From Kibdelosporangium persicum (GTDB lineage: Bacteria; Actinomycetota; Actinomycetes; Mycobacteriales; Pseudonocardiaceae): DNA of 64,000 nucleotides. Shown here in pieces: positions 24,472 through 34,118 of the stretch (position 1 is its first letter; each line of letters begins with the position of its first letter). A program made the position numbers and the translations under genes. Location: contig NZ_JAAATY010000022.1 of assembly GCF_013280595.1 (NCBI RefSeq), positions 1 to 64,000 of the forward strand, given 5' to 3'. The notes under the pieces were generated by a model, which was not told the origin of the DNA, searched no databases, and saw nothing but the letters and a program-made list of their open reading frames with translations.

Positions 24472-27291
24472 ATGGAGTTCCGTCTGCTCGGTGACATTCA
24501 GGCACGTCTGGACGGCCAGGAGGTGGACGTCGGGCATATCAAGCAGAGGGGTGTGCTTGCGACACTGTTGACGGATGCCAACCGGGTCGTGCCGGTTGAG
24601 CAACTGATCGACCGGGTATGGGCGGACCATCCCCCGCTTCGCGCTCGGGAGACGCTGTACGGTTATCTGTATCGCTTACGCCGTGCCCTGTCGGCGGCCG
24701 ACGACGTCAAGATCTCCAGCACGCCGGGCGGCTACGTCCTCAGTGTCGATGTGATGGCGGTGGACCTGCATCGCTTCCGTCATCTGGTCACCCAAGCCCG
24801 CACTGCCAGTAGTGACGAGCAGTCCCTCGTGTTGTTCGATCAGGCGCTTGGCTTGTCGAGTGGCGACGCCTTCGCCAATCTGGACAGTCCGTGGGTCAAC
24901 GCGATGCGTGACGTGCTGGAAAAGCAACGGTTCGCGGCGATTCTGGAGCGCACGGACCTCGCATTACGCAGCGGCCGGCACAGTGAGTTGCTGTCCGAGC
25001 TGTTCGCCCGTGTTGCCGCGCACCCCTTGGACGAACGCTCAGCCGGTCAGCTCATGCTTGCTTTGTACCGCTCCGGCCGCAGAACGGTGGCATTGGACCA
25101 GTACCAGCAAGTGCGGCAGCACCTGGCGGAAGAGGTCGGCGTCGATCCCGGTCCCGCACTGCAGGTGCTGCACCAGCGGATTCTGCGCAACGACCCGATG
25201 CTCGACACAGCGTCTACAGTGGACAGCGACATCGGCGGTGCCCTGCGGTACACCGCCCAGGCGGCACCGATGGCGGTCGTGCCTCGCCAACTACCGATCG
25301 CGCCGGCGGGTTTTGTCGGCAGGGTCAGTGAACTCGCCCAACTGGACAAGATCGCCCTGAAGGCGGGCGGGGCGACGGTGATCTCCGTCATCAGCGGTGG
25401 CGGAGGCGTGGGCAAGACCTGGCTGGCCCTGAACTGGGCGCATCGTAATGTCGACCGGTTTCCGGATGGGCAGCTGTATGTCGATCTACGTGGGTTTGCC
25501 CCCTCAGGACAACCGCTGTCGCCGGAGGTGGCGGTGCGAGGGTTGTTGAACGCGCTGGGGGTGGACACGCGGTCGATCTCCGCGGATCTGGACGCGTTGG
25601 CCGGGTTGTACCGGAGTCTGGTGGCGGGTCGCAGGATGCTGATCCTGCTCGACAACGCGCGCGAGACCAGTCAGGTTGTGCCGCTGCTGCCCGGCAGTCC
25701 GACCTGCACGGTCCTGGTCACCAGCCGCCGCCTGCTCACCGGCTTGGTCACCGCGTACAGCGCGCAGTTACTGGAGTTGGACGTGCTCACCGAGACCGAC
25801 GCCCGCGACCTGTTGGCCCGCGATATCGGGGCCGAGCGGCTGGCCGCCGAACCCGACGCCGTAAACGAACTGCTGGACTACTGCGGAGGACTGGCGCTGG
25901 CGCTCGGGATCGTGGCTGCACGCGCCACCATCCAACCCGACGTCCCCCTCGCCGCGGTGGCCGGGGAACTGCGCGACCGCACATCCCGGCTGGACGCCCT
26001 GAACGGCGGCGAACTCGCCGTCAACCTGCGCGCGGTGCTGTCCTGGTCGCAGCACAGCCTCACCCACCAGGCGACGGAGGTGTTCGCACTGCTCGGACTG
26101 GCTCCTGGCCCCGACATCAGGCTGGCCGCCGCCGCCAGTCTCACCGCCCTGCCCGCGCCGCAGACCCTCAGCGTGCTCCGCGAACTCGAACACGCCCACC
26201 TCATCCACCGCCACAGCACCGACCGCTATCGCATGCACGACCTGATCCGGCTCCATGCTCACGAGCAAGCGCACAACAACCTCCCAGAAGCCACTCGCAC
26301 CACCGCACTACACCGGCTGGTCGACTACTACCTCCACACCGCCTGTGCCGCCGACCGGCTCCTGGCTCCTCACCGCTCACCCATCCGGCTCGACCCGCAC
26401 ACACCCGGCACCCATCCCCACCCGCTACCCGACCGACCGGCGGCGATGGCGTGGTTCGACAGCGAGCACGCCAATCTGCTGGCCGCCCAGCACGCCGCCG
26501 CCACCCAGCAGTGGCATCACACCGTGTGGCAGATGGCCTGGGCGCTGAACACCTTCCAGTACCGGCAGGGACTCCTCCACGACCAACTCGTCGTGTGGCA
26601 GGCCGCGCTGGACGCAGCAGTGCACCTTCCCGACCCCACCACCCACACCAGCACCCATCGGTACCTCGGCATCGCTCACGCCGACCTGAGACGCCATGAG
26701 GAAGCAATCGAACACCTGCACCAAGCCCTCGCCCTGGCCGAACACCACCACCCCACCCACCAGGTCCTCACCCACCTGACGCTCTCGTGGGCCTGGAAGC
26801 AACGAGGAGACGACCAGCGAGCCTTGGACCACGCCAGGCTCGCCCTGGAACTCGTCCGCACCCTCGATCAGCCGGTGCAGGAAGCCCGCGCCCTCAACGC
26901 GGTGGGCTGGTACGCCGCTCAGCTCGGCGACTACGACACGGCGCGCAGTCACTGCCAGGCCGCCCTCACCCTGTACCACCATCACCACGATCCCGACGGC
27001 GAGGCGACCGCACTGGACAGCCTCGGCTACATCGAGCACCACACCGGCTACCACCACCGCGCCATCGGCCACTACCAGCAGGCCCTCAACCTGTACCGCG
27101 ATCTCGGCCACACTCCCCGGATGGCCGACACCCTCACCGGCCTCGGCCACCCCCACGCTGCCCTCGGCCACCACGACCACGCCCGCGCGGCCTGGGAACA
27201 CGCTTTGGACCTGTACCAAAAACAATTGCGCACCACCGACGCCGAACGCGTCCGGCAACACCTGACCACGCTCGACACAAGGTCGTTCTGA
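24472..27291 (+). CDS. SARP-family regulator with NB-ARC ATPase and TPR domains (AfsR-type)
   Basis: About 939 residues. The start is an OmpR-type wHTH (M-E-F-R-L-L-G-D-I-Q-A-R-L-D-G, G-Y-L-Y-R-L-R-R-A-L), then a BTAD domain to about residue 245. Next is an NB-ARC STAND ATPase with P-loop G-G-G-G-V-G-K-T and L-I-L-L-D-N-A-R. The last part is TPR repeats unusually rich in His (H-H-H-H-D, L-G-H-H-D-H-A). ATG at 24472 matches the family's usual first residues; GTG at 24451 or 24466 is in frame. AfsR/SARP-STAND proteins activate natural-product or exported-effector genes on the same strand, which here makes the next gene, starting 187 bases later, a candidate target. Confidence 0.92.
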   Translation: MEFRLLGDIQARLDGQEVDVGHIKQRGVLATLLTDANRVVPVEQLIDRVWADHPPLRARETLYGYLYRLRRALSAADDVKISSTPGGYVLSVDVMAVDLHRFRHLVTQARTASSDEQSLVLFDQALGLSSGDAFANLDSPWVNAMRDVLEKQRFAAILERTDLALRSGRHSELLSELFARVAAHPLDERSAGQLMLALYRSGRRTVALDQYQQVRQHLAEEVGVDPGPALQVLHQRILRNDPMLDTASTVDSDIGGALRYTAQAAPMAVVPRQLPIAPAGFVGRVSELAQLDKIALKAGGATVISVISGGGGVGKTWLALNWAHRNVDRFPDGQLYVDLRGFAPSGQPLSPEVAVRGLLNALGVDTRSISADLDALAGLYRSLVAGRRMLILLDNARETSQVVPLLPGSPTCTVLVTSRRLLTGLVTAYSAQLLELDVLTETDARDLLARDIGAERLAAEPDAVNELLDYCGGLALALGIVAARATIQPDVPLAAVAGELRDRTSRLDALNGGELAVNLRAVLSWSQHSLTHQATEVFALLGLAPGPDIRLAAAASLTALPAPQTLSVLRELEHAHLIHRHSTDRYRMHDLIRLHAHEQAHNNLPEATRTTALHRLVDYYLHTACAADRLLAPHRSPIRLDPHTPGTHPHPLPDRPAAMAWFDSEHANLLAAQHAAATQQWHHTVWQMAWALNTFQYRQGLLHDQLVVWQAALDAAVHLPDPTTHTSTHRYLGIAHADLRRHEEAIEHLHQALALAEHHHPTHQVLTHLTLSWAWKQRGDDQRALDHARLALELVRTLDQPVQEARALNAVGWYAAQLGDYDTARSHCQAALTLYHHHHDPDGEATALDSLGYIEHHTGYHHRAIGHYQQALNLYRDLGHTPRMADTLTGLGHPHAALGHHDHARAAWEHALDLYQKQLRTTDAERVRQHLTTLDTRSF

Positions 27292-27364
27292 TCTCGCCGA
27301 TGGAGTTCGGCACCAGGCGGCGGTTGCGTCCACCGGCGTGAGCCGCCGGACACGAACCGGCCTT

Positions 27365-27398
27365 CCGGCGTTCCTGCCCGCTCGGGCAGGAATGCCGG
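27365..27398. terminator. hairpin terminator after the SARP gene
   Basis: Arms CCGGCGTTCCTGCCC (27365-27379) and GGGCAGGAATGCCGG (27384-27398) form a 15-pair stem with one G-T pair and a four-base loop. It is placed between the SARP stop and the next start, suggesting the two genes are separate transcripts. Confidence 0.65.
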
Positions 27399-27477
27399 CC
27401 CGTGTTGCCGTCGTCCGCGAGCTTGTGTGCGTGCGCCACCACAACCAGTGTCGGATTCCCCGGGGAAGGGAGCCGAC

Positions 27478-29832
27478 GTGACCGCACAGTTCGATGTCGC
27501 AGACCCGCCCGACCACGAGCATCACACCACCATGGCTGACTCCGCGGTCTCCGCCGGTCCACACGGCAACATTGAGACCGCCCGGCTGGTCACCCGTGCT
27601 CAGCTGGCCCGACTGCCTGTCCACGCAGGAAACCAAGCCGTGTCCGGCTTGTTCGCCCAGCGCAGTGCGGACTCAGGTGAGAACGTGGTCGACAAGGCCC
27701 TGCGGAGCAAGGACCCAGGCGACGTCAAGGCGATCGACACGAAGGAGATCGCGGGTCTGCCGGTCGACAAGAAGATGGACCTGATCCGGATCCTCGCCTA
27801 CCAGGGCTGGGTCGGACCGTTCGACGAAACCAAGATCGAGGAGATCTGGGGGACGCTCACGACCGAGGAACTCGTGCGTACAGGTTCCCGGGAGATCGTG
27901 CTGTTCAACCACTGCGTCACGGTGGGCGCCGAGCTCGACCGGCTGGCCAACGTGAAGCTGATGGCGGGTGACTTCGTTTCCGACACGCGGTCGATCGCGT
28001 TGGGCTACCTCAAGCAGAACGGCGAACTGATCACCTCGGAGATGGCCGGCCTTGGCATCCCGGCCACAGCAGGCGAGGCGGCCGCGCCACCCACCGAGGC
28101 GCAATCCCAGAAGCTCGCCGCCACGCAGCGTGCCGCCGCTTCCGTAGCCGATCTCCAGCGACAGATGGAAGCTGCCCGGAAGGTCCCTGTGGGTTACGGA
28201 CCCGCGTCCTCCGTGCCGATGCTCGGCGACAGTGCGGGCGGTCCCAGTGACGGCGAGGGCCCCGCGCCGCAGGACTCGACTGGTTCGGCGGGCGGCTTTG
28301 ACGGGACCAAACCGGTGAAGTACGCCGACGTCGCCCTGTTCGAACCCGGAAAGCCGCCCCCGTTCGGTGATCCCGGCCAGGCCACGGCAGCGGGGTTCAC
28401 GATGCTCGGCCCACCGGTTGAGACCAAGGACTTCGCGACCCTGGAAACGCTCTTCACCAAGGCCAGCACGAGCGTGGCGGGTCTGCTCGGCCACTACCCG
28501 GCCCTGATGGCACTGTCGAAGACCGGCAAGAGCGAGGACGTCGGGGCGTTGGCCGCGGAGAACGATCCGGCGGCGGCCCGGGTCCGTCTGGGGACCGCCA
28601 TGCGCGCGGTTCTGGAGAACATCGCCAAAGCCCAGACCGGTCTGGACGTGGCCGGTGGCGGTATCGACCCGCTCGACCTGCAACCGATCCACCGGCAGAT
28701 GTTCCAGGGACAGGCGGCCGCCACCGGTCAGGGCATGGGAGCCTACGACTGGACACAGAGCCTGCCCAAGCTGGTGGCCGAGCAGCAGATCGGCGACCAC
28801 GAGTTCGGCAGGGTACTGGGCCATCTGGGACTGTCCACGCTGAGCGCCGCCGCGTTCATCGTCGCGCCCTTCACCGGGGGCGCGAGCTTGGCCATGCTCC
28901 TCGCCGTCGGGGTCGGTGCCGCGGCGGCCAACGTCGCGAACAGCGTCACGGAGTACGACAAACTGCTCGGCCTGTCCAAGGCGAGCGTCAAGCCCGGGAC
29001 CGAGCTGGTCGACCAGGGACAGGTCGACGCCGCGAAAGCCCAGGCCGACGCGGACGAGACGGAGCTGGCGCTGGCCGTCCTCACCGCGGCCACCCTCGGC
29101 CTCGGCCAAGTGGGGAAGTACAAGGGACTCGCCAACGCCGTCCAGGATGCCGCCGACGCCGTCGAGCTCGCCCAGACCGTGCAGGAGCTCATGGACATGT
29201 TCCAGGACGACGTCATGATGTCCCAGAGCATGTTCGAGATCGACCTCTCCGGCCCGGCCGGCGACGAGCTACCCGTTCAGCGCCAGCTCCAGGGCACCAG
29301 ACCGATCTGGGAGGACTTCGAGATCCACGCCGCCGGCCAGCTGCAGAACGGCGCTGTGCCCGGAATCCCGCAGATGGACATCGTGCTTCCGGGCATCCAC
29401 AACGCCAGCGGCAACGGCATCGACCGGATCGGCCTGCGCCGCACCAAGAGCGGGAAGATCGAGGTCTGGCACTTCGAGATCAAGTGGAACTACATCGAGA
29501 CCAAGAACCCCGACCCGAAGCTGTGGGAACGGGGCGGCAAGATCCAGTTCGACAAGGACTGGGAAGTCAAGGCGATCGACAAACTGTGCGACAGCGACCA
29601 TCCCAGCGCGCTGGCAGCCCAGGACGCCGTACGGCAGTACCTCGCGACGCACTCCGGCAGGCCGGTGCACAAGGTACCGATGAGCGAAGTGATCGATACC
29701 TTGCGTACCAAGGCGAAAGGACGGGCCGTGCTGATCAGGGAGGGCGTCGTACCCGTGACCCTGCGGGAGCAGCTGGCCCGGATGACGAGGCGTAGACGGC
29801 GGTTCCGGATCGGGCATGTCCCGATACCGTAA
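27478..29832 (+). CDS. large protein with eCIS-cargo-type N-terminal motif and putative PD-(D/E)XK C-terminus
   Basis: 784 residues from GTG 27478, which has GGGAAGGGAG just upstream. Residues 43-62 read L-A-R-L-P-V-H-A-G-N-Q-A-V-S-G-L-F-A-Q-R, the AGN-x-AV-x-x-L-x-x-QR signature common at the start of actinobacterial DUF4157-type and injection-system-associated proteins. A low-complexity middle follows, then a hydrophobic Gly/Ala segment near residues 460-490 that could insert into membranes. The C-terminus has G-I-D-R-I (Asp649), then F-E-I-K-W (Glu667, Lys669), spaced like the D...ExK centre of PD-(D/E)XK nucleases, and ends in a very basic tail. Activity is inference. Downstream of a SARP regulator, convergent with DUF1963. 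No injection-system structural genes are in the window. Confidence 0.7.
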   Translation: MTAQFDVADPPDHEHHTTMADSAVSAGPHGNIETARLVTRAQLARLPVHAGNQAVSGLFAQRSADSGENVVDKALRSKDPGDVKAIDTKEIAGLPVDKKMDLIRILAYQGWVGPFDETKIEEIWGTLTTEELVRTGSREIVLFNHCVTVGAELDRLANVKLMAGDFVSDTRSIALGYLKQNGELITSEMAGLGIPATAGEAAAPPTEAQSQKLAATQRAAASVADLQRQMEAARKVPVGYGPASSVPMLGDSAGGPSDGEGPAPQDSTGSAGGFDGTKPVKYADVALFEPGKPPPFGDPGQATAAGFTMLGPPVETKDFATLETLFTKASTSVAGLLGHYPALMALSKTGKSEDVGALAAENDPAAARVRLGTAMRAVLENIAKAQTGLDVAGGGIDPLDLQPIHRQMFQGQAAATGQGMGAYDWTQSLPKLVAEQQIGDHEFGRVLGHLGLSTLSAAAFIVAPFTGGASLAMLLAVGVGAAAANVANSVTEYDKLLGLSKASVKPGTELVDQGQVDAAKAQADADETELALAVLTAATLGLGQVGKYKGLANAVQDAADAVELAQTVQELMDMFQDDVMMSQSMFEIDLSGPAGDELPVQRQLQGTRPIWEDFEIHAAGQLQNGAVPGIPQMDIVLPGIHNASGNGIDRIGLRRTKSGKIEVWHFEIKWNYIETKNPDPKLWERGGKIQFDKDWEVKAIDKLCDSDHPSALAAQDAVRQYLATHSGRPVHKVPMSEVIDTLRTKAKGRAVLIREGVVPVTLREQLARMTRRRRRFRIGHVPIP

Positions 29833-29918
29833 CCCGGTTCAACGCGGCCGTCGAAGGGCAGCACACACGGCCTCGATGGAGCAGCCGCCCCGGGCTGCGT
29901 CGGATGGGGGGTCCGCAC

Positions 29919-30821
29919 CTACTCGGTGAACATGGTGAACGAGAGCATCGTGTCGAAGCGCTTGGCGGCGAGATCATCGAGACTGATCAGGAAGCACCCG
30001 TAGTGGTAGTCGCTTTCCGTGAGGAACTGGGCCAGCGGCACCCATTCCCGGATCAACCGGCTCTCCTCCGCGTCACACAGGCGGAACAGGTCCGACGTCG
30101 AAAGATCGGAGCCGGTTCCATGCCGGCTCATGACGCTGACCTCCGCCATCCGCGTCCACGGGCTGTCCTGGCCGCCTATCTTCATGCAGTACCCACCGAT
30201 GCGGAGCAAGGAGCTCTGGTCCGGCACCGGCCAGAGACCGTCGACCAGTTCGCACAGCTCGTCGATGTGCTTCAGTTCCTCGAACAGGTCCTGCACGGCA
30301 TCCGGCTCGTGGTTGACGTTCCGCTTCCTGATCCATTGCGGCAGAACCGGCTCGACCCACGCGGAAAGCCCGCACTCGGGGATGAGAAACGGCATGTCCT
30401 CGTCGAAGAATCTGGTGCTGTCGTGGTCGGGCGGCGGTGGCGCCACCGCCGTGTCCGTGCCTGCCGGGACGTACAGGACCCGCGCGAAGCCCGGCTTGTC
30501 CGTGTTGGGATGAGCTTGCACGTCCGCCTCGTGGTGCAGGAAGAAGAGCAGCGTGCCGTCCACCGGCAGGGGAAGCCCCTCGGCCCGCGGAAGAAGCGCA
30601 CAGTCGACGGAGGCGATGAACGGCAACGGGTACCCGCCGCCCGGCCACTCCATGCCGACCGGTAACCGGGGAAGTCCTCCTCGCTGCCCGACAACCTCCT
30701 CGCCGGAGCCGCTGGCAGCCGTCCAGACCGCGAAGCGGAGCTGATCGGCGAACTTGCCGACCTCATCGTCGGGGATACCCCGGTCGATTGCCGCACGGCG
30801 GAATTGCTCGTAACGATCCAT
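29919..30821 (-). CDS. DUF1963 (YwqG-like) protein
   Basis: 300 residues. Conserved blocks are G-G-L-P-R-L-P-V-G-M-E-W-P, P-L-P-F-I-A-S-V-D-C-A-L-L-P, G-T-L-L-F-F-L-H-H-E, R-I-G-G-Y and a late Y-G-C-F-L-I. This is the DUF1963 pattern, which typically reads G-G-x-P-x-x-P and later G-x-x-L-L-Q. ATG at 30821 is used; longer frames begin inside the palindromic repeat. No signal peptide. DUF1963 proteins occur near polymorphic toxins, and this one is convergent with the putative nuclease-tipped protein, but an immunity role is only a possibility. Confidence 0.82.
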   Translation of the reverse strand: MDRYEQFRRAAIDRGIPDDEVGKFADQLRFAVWTAASGSGEEVVGQRGGLPRLPVGMEWPGGGYPLPFIASVDCALLPRAEGLPLPVDGTLLFFLHHEADVQAHPNTDKPGFARVLYVPAGTDTAVAPPPPDHDSTRFFDEDMPFLIPECGLSAWVEPVLPQWIRKRNVNHEPDAVQDLFEELKHIDELCELVDGLWPVPDQSSLLRIGGYCMKIGGQDSPWTRMAEVSVMSRHGTGSDLSTSDLFRLCDAEESRLIREWVPLAQFLTESDYHYGCFLISLDDLAAKRFDTMLSFTMFTE

Positions 30822-30843
30822 GGCGAAGCATGATCGCAGGTCT

Positions 30844-30893
30844 CCCTCGTGAGTGTTTATCCGTGTTCTAACCCTGATAAACACTCACGAGGG
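30844..30893. repeat. dispersed palindrome copy 1, terminator-like
   Basis: Arms CCCTCGTGAGTGTTTATC (30844-30861) and GATAAACACTCACGAGGG (30876-30893) form a perfect 18-pair stem around the 14-base loop CGTGTTCTAACCCT. It lies directly after the stop of the minus-strand P450 gene. The same element occurs at 35.4, 61.5 and 63.0 kb. Confidence 0.9.
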
Positions 30894-30928
30894 GTCGTCG
30901 CTGGCGTCGTGCGGCAGGTCCCGGACGG

Positions 30929-32143
<1,215 letters not shown>

Positions 32144-32835
32144 GGGCTTCACCTCGCCTGCCACGGAATACAAGTTGATCAACGACGGATAAGGTGTTCG
32201 GTGAGCTCGCGTTCAGCACGATGATCCTGCTGTCAGCCTCGGTCAGCACACGCTACCCGCAAATCGTGATCGACGGCCTGCGGAACACGCCCGGCGCGGG
32301 CGATGACCTGGGTGGCGAAGATCCACCGGACTGCGCTTTGGTCCTGTGTGTACTGCGAGCCCAAAGCGTTTGCGAAGTAGGCGAAATCAGGATCATCGCG
32401 TCCTGAAAGGACCGGGCGCGTTCCGCGAGGCGCCGGCTGCCTTGCCGGTCACACTCGATGCGGCCGGCGAGGCCGACGAACGCCGGTACCCCGACAGCGG
32501 CGAGCAGGTGGTACAACCGGGCAGGAACACGCTCGATCCGCGAGACCCGACCCCGAACGAGTTAGTGGCCGAGCGCGCCCGCCCGCTCCGACGGGCCGAA
32601 CGCGATGGCACCGGTACCGAGCTCCCCGAACGTCGCTCCCAGTCCCTCGCCGCCCTCCCCGAGCCAGGCTCTGCCGGAGAAGTGAGGGACAAACGGACCT
32701 CGTCACGGCCGACTGGTCCGCCCTAGCGTGACATCGGGCGACTCCGCTGGACGGGCACCGCAAGGCATACGGGCGTGACGATCGCCCGGCAGCCGCACAG
32801 CGCTGCGGTGTTTGCTGAGACGACAAGGGGACAAG
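32144..32835. other. intergenic stretch before the T7SS-like locus
   Basis: About 690 bases without a convincing gene. Frames on both strands are short and Arg/Pro-rich. It must hold the promoters of the divergent P450 gene and the secretion locus, but no clear hexamers are seen. AAGGGGA just before 32836 is the ribosome site of the FHA-like gene. Confidence 0.4.
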
Positions 32836-33657
32836 ATGTTGCGGGTCACCGTACGCGGACCACAGACACCAACGGTTGTACTCGGTTCAGGGGAGACACT
32901 GCTCGTCGGACGGGCGCCACTGTCCGCGATGCCCGCGGACGATCCCGACACGCAGCTTCGGTACACGACGCTCTCCCTGCCCGGATGCGCGCCGCACGTC
33001 TCACGCCTCGTCGGCGAGTTCGTGGTCGGGGACGAGATGGTGCGCCTGCGGTGGCGCGGTTCCGGCGAGGCACAACTCTCCGGACTGTTCGACGCGCCCG
33101 GCGGCGCCCGGCGCGTGACCCTCACCCAAGGCATGTCGGCGCTGCTCGACGAGGGCGAGAACCAGCTTCTGCTGCTCCGTGGGCGCCAGATTTCGTCCGC
33201 CGGACATGAGGATCTGCTGCTCGTCATCGACGTGTCGGTACCGCGACAGGCGCCACCCCGGCATCCACGGGTGATCAGTGACCCGGACGCCGCACCGACC
33301 GGCAAGGCGCCGGGCCTGGTGGCACGTGAACGGGAGTGGTATGTCGCCCTGGCGCTTGCGGAACCGTGGCTGACCGGCGCCGACGACTACCCGCGTCCAC
33401 CGTCGAACCGCGAGATCTACGAGCGTGTGCTCGGCTGGCACGGTTATGCGTGGAATCTCGAACGTCCCCAACGGGTCGACGAGGCCATCCGGACGATCGC
33501 GTCGATCGCGTTCGGACCGAACGACGACCCTTTCCGGGTTCCCGCTGGGCAACGAGTGCAGAACGTACGTTTCGCAGTGGGGCGCCGCACGGCCGAGGTG
33601 CGGCTGGTGACCGCGGCCGACCTGACTGCCGTCGATCGGAGTGCCCGCGGCGGCTGA
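32836..33657 (+). CDS. FHA-like domain protein with C-terminal helical domain
   Basis: 273 residues. The first 140 residues are beta-rich, with L-L-V-G-R-A-P, P-H-V-S-R-L-V-G-E-F and D-L-L-L-V-I-D-V, which looks like a divergent forkhead-associated fold: G-R and H-V-S-R replace the usual G-R and S-R-x-H-A. Residues about 165-240 (W-Y-V-A-L-A-L-A-E-P-W-L, R-P-P-S-N-R-E-I-Y-E-R-V-L-G-W-H-G-Y) are a helical, wHTH-like module. ATG at 32836 has AGGGG upstream. First gene of the ESX-like locus; FHA domains bind phospho-threonine, so the kinase at the far end of the locus is a natural partner. Confidence 0.65.
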   Translation: MLRVTVRGPQTPTVVLGSGETLLVGRAPLSAMPADDPDTQLRYTTLSLPGCAPHVSRLVGEFVVGDEMVRLRWRGSGEAQLSGLFDAPGGARRVTLTQGMSALLDEGENQLLLLRGRQISSAGHEDLLLVIDVSVPRQAPPRHPRVISDPDAAPTGKAPGLVAREREWYVALALAEPWLTGADDYPRPPSNREIYERVLGWHGYAWNLERPQRVDEAIRTIASIAFGPNDDPFRVPAGQRVQNVRFAVGRRTAEVRLVTAADLTAVDRSARGG

Positions 33658-33817
33658 CCGACGAATCGGAAGTTTCCGGCCGGGAAGGGCTCGTCGAGTC
33701 CGGCCGGGGCGCCCTAGCGTGAATCGCGAACGCGGACCCCTGTCCGGCCAGTGCGTCGGACAGCCCGCTGGAACAGCCGTCCGTGCACTCACTCGGAGCG
33801 CGACAGGGAGGTCCACA

Positions 33818-34111
33818 GTGGACGATGTGAGCGAGGGTTTCGAGGGTCTGCACCCGGAGGCCGCCCACCAGACGGCCGGGCTGCTGAACGCCTATGCCGC
33901 CCAACTGGAGACCAAGATCCACGAGTTCGGCGTCGAACTCACGGCGTGCGGCTGGTCCGGCCAGGATGCCGACCGTTTCCGGGACGACTGGAGCACAACG
34001 CTGTCGCGCAACCTCGGCGACGCGATCATCGAACTCCGCCGGCACGCCACGCTGTTGACCGAACGCGCCGATCGGCAGGGTGCCGTCTCCGAATCACCGC
34101 GACCACGTTAG
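33818..34111 (+). CDS. WXG100-family protein 1
   Basis: 97 residues, all helical, with the hairpin motif G-W-S-G-Q-D-A-D-R-F-R-D-D-W in the middle (W-S-G as the WXG turn). GTG at 33818 has GGGAGG upstream. It is the usual size of ESX substrates, which pair as helical hairpins. Followed after seven bases by the effector-like gene, so the two are likely exported as partners. Confidence 0.88.
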   Translation: MDDVSEGFEGLHPEAAHQTAGLLNAYAAQLETKIHEFGVELTACGWSGQDADRFRDDWSTTLSRNLGDAIIELRRHATLLTERADRQGAVSESPRPR

Positions 34112-34118
34112 GACCACG

